This document shows, one piece after another, positions 5,256 to 6,241 of a stretch of 6,241 nt of DNA. Each line of letters starts with the position of its first letter. The stretch's first letter is position 1. This DNA is from Verrucomicrobiota bacterium. GTDB lineage: Bacteria > Verrucomicrobiota > Verrucomicrobiia > Chthoniobacterales > UBA10450. Below the pieces are notes generated by a model. The model was given only the letters and a program-made list of their open reading frames with translations, was not told the origin of the DNA and searched no databases. The stretch lies in the NCBI GenBank assembly GCA_003219995.1, contig QHRC01000165.1:6571-12811 (forward strand), read 5' to 3'. The position numbers were made by a program, and so were the translations under genes.

Positions 5256-5281
5256 GCGCGTGAGGACACGCGCCTCTACAG
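5256..5281 (-). repeat. REP-like singlet directly after the CBS-domain gene stop
   Basis: On the minus strand CTGTAG (5281-5276) is followed by A, G, then GCGCGTG/CACGCGC (7-bp stem, 5256-5262/5267-5273, 4-nt loop). The TAG stop of the upstream gene (5284-5282) abuts the CTGTAG foot, the same arrangement as at usp. Only one hairpin is present, so this is a single REP unit rather than a head-to-head pair. Confidence 0.8.
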
Positions 5282-6241
5282 CTATAGAGCCACGTTGGGT
5301 TTTGTCGCGGGCATGCGCGCTGCCGGCTCGCCTAGTTTTTGAAAATGTAATTGCCGCACCCGGCGAGAATCCGTTTGCGAAACCGTTACCAGATAATTGT
5401 CGATCTTGACCTGTTCGCCCTGCTTCGGCAAATGACCGAGCAGATGGGTGACGTAACCGCCGATCGTGCTCACATCCGCGCTCTCCAATTCCAGACCAGC
5501 CATGTCGCGCAATTCGTAAAGTCCGAGTGCGCCATCTACCGTGAATTCGTTCTCATTGATCTTGCGGAATTCCTCCTTATCCGCGTCGAACTCGTCCTGA
5601 ATATCGCCGACCAGTTCTTCAAGCACATTCTCCAGCGTCACCATCCCGACGGTGCCGCCAAATTCATCGACCACCATTGCCAGGTGCGCGTGCTTGCTTA
5701 AAAAGAGCGTGAGCAATTTCTCGAGCGACATCATCTCCGGCACCGGAATCAACTCGCGTTTGATTCGCAACAGATCGGGCTGCGGATCGCGCATCATCGG
5801 CACCAGTTCCTTGACGTGAATAAGGCCGAGCGTGTTATCGAGATGCCCGCGCACAAGCGGGAAACGCGTGTGCTTCGACGCAAGCGCTTTCTTTACGTTT
5901 TCCTCGAAGCTCTCTTCGATATCGAGGGAAACAACTTCGCCCCGCGGCGTCATGATGTCGCGCACGACGCGGCGGCGCAGATCGAGGACATTGGTCAACA
6001 AATCGCGGCCAAGCGGTGAGACTTCTTCGGACTTCTCGCTTTGATCGAGAATGAGGCGCAATTCTTCCTCGCTATGCGCCAGTTCCGTGCCCGGCACGGG
6101 TTGACGGCGCAACATTTTTTGCAGGAGAAAATTGGAAGACTTGTGCAGGAGCCAGATCGCCGGCTTGAACAAGACATAGAACGCGCCGAGCGGCCGAACC
6201 AAGCGAAGCGCAACCGGCAGTGGATTCGCGATCGCCGTGTA
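5282..6241 (-). CDS. CNNM/CorC-HlyC family CBS-domain membrane protein, N-terminus outside window
   Basis: The frame is open to the right edge: codons upstream of the internal TTG at 6202 read [18 protein letters not shown], so the start is not in the window and TTG 6202 is not the true start. The visible 319 residues are the end of the DUF21/CNNM membrane domain (hydrophobic [13 protein letters not shown] near 19-32), then a linker, a CBS pair (about 94-150, [14 protein letters not shown]; and about 165-218, ending [20 protein letters not shown]), and the CorC_HlyC domain (about 232-301, with [18 protein letters not shown]). The architecture matches HlyC/CorC/YtfL-type proteins linked to Mg2+/Co2+ efflux or membrane integrity, with the CBS pair acting as a nucleotide (ATP) sensor in the cytosol. 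'Hemolysin' labels for this family are historical. The stop codon is followed directly by a REP-like unit. Confidence 0.93.
   Translation of the reverse strand, partial: YTAIANPLPVALRLVRPLGAFYVLFKPAIWLLHKSSNFLLQKMLRRQPVPGTELAHSEEELRLILDQSEKSEEVSPLGRDLLTNVLDLRRRVVRDIMTPRGEVVSLDIEESFEENVKKALASKHTRFPLVRGHLDNTLGLIHVKELVPMMRDPQPDLLRIKRELIPVPEMMSLEKLLTLFLSKHAHLAMVVDEFGGTVGMVTLENVLEELVGDIQDEFDADKEEFRKINENEFTVDGALGLYELRDMAGLELESADVSTIGGYVTHLLGHLPKQGEQVKIDNYLVTVSQTDSRRVRQLHFQKLGEPAARMPATKPNVAL

Noticed and set aside
5351..6044. Plus-strand frames opposite the CBS-domain gene
   Set aside because: They are antisense to a gene with clear CBS and CorC_HlyC domains and show no domain of their own.

Overview
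The window looks like a chromosomal piece from a soil-type verrucomicrobial genome (Chthoniobacterales / 'Spartobacteria'-like). This is an inference from gene content, moderate-to-high GC, sparse Shine-Dalgarno signals and the mix of short intergenic repeats; no marker gene here settles the lineage. Every supportable gene lies on the minus strand, so transcription runs from high to low coordinates.

In transcription order: (1) a CNNM/CorC-type CBS-domain membrane protein, open at the right edge (6241-5282); (2) a small CPXCG-type cysteine-rich protein (5064-4876); (3) an NRAMP Mn2+/Fe2+ transporter, mntH (4784-3444), followed 3 nt later by (4) a UspA-family stress protein (3440-3015); (5) a GlgA/GlgM-like GT4 glycogen synthase split into two overlapping reading frames (2920-2438 and 2469-1708); (6) the ribosome-assembly GTPase Obg (1639-476) with a large repeat-derived insertion; (7) the N-terminal third of a second GT4 glycosyltransferase, cut by the left edge (359-1). 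The first part of the window has a metal-ion and stress flavour (CorC-like, mntH, usp). The glycogen synthase and Obg are housekeeping genes with no evident functional link to it.

The most notable content is repetitive. Four copies of a REP/BIME-like element occur in 6.2 kb. Each unit is a YTGTAG 'foot' (one variant GTGG) followed by a 7-9 bp hairpin with a 3-5 nt loop. Three copies are head-to-head doublets (1181-1242, 2948-3015, 4832-4894) and one is a singlet (5256-5281). Two start directly after a stop codon, one supplies the stop codon of the CPXCG gene, and one sits in frame inside obg. The same obg insertion carries two different heptamer tandem arrays, so three repeat types are translated there as one low-complexity loop. 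A further perfect 15-bp inverted repeat built on a GTTAAAGCG motif spans the glgA-obg junction and contains the glgA stop codon.

Two genes also appear to carry small deletions relative to their families. The glycogen synthase has lost about 14 nt, giving a frameshift. MntH seems to lack about 9-12 residues between TM3 and TM4. Both need read-level checking before being accepted as biology rather than assembly error. I see no RNA genes, CRISPR array, IS element or U-tract terminator.
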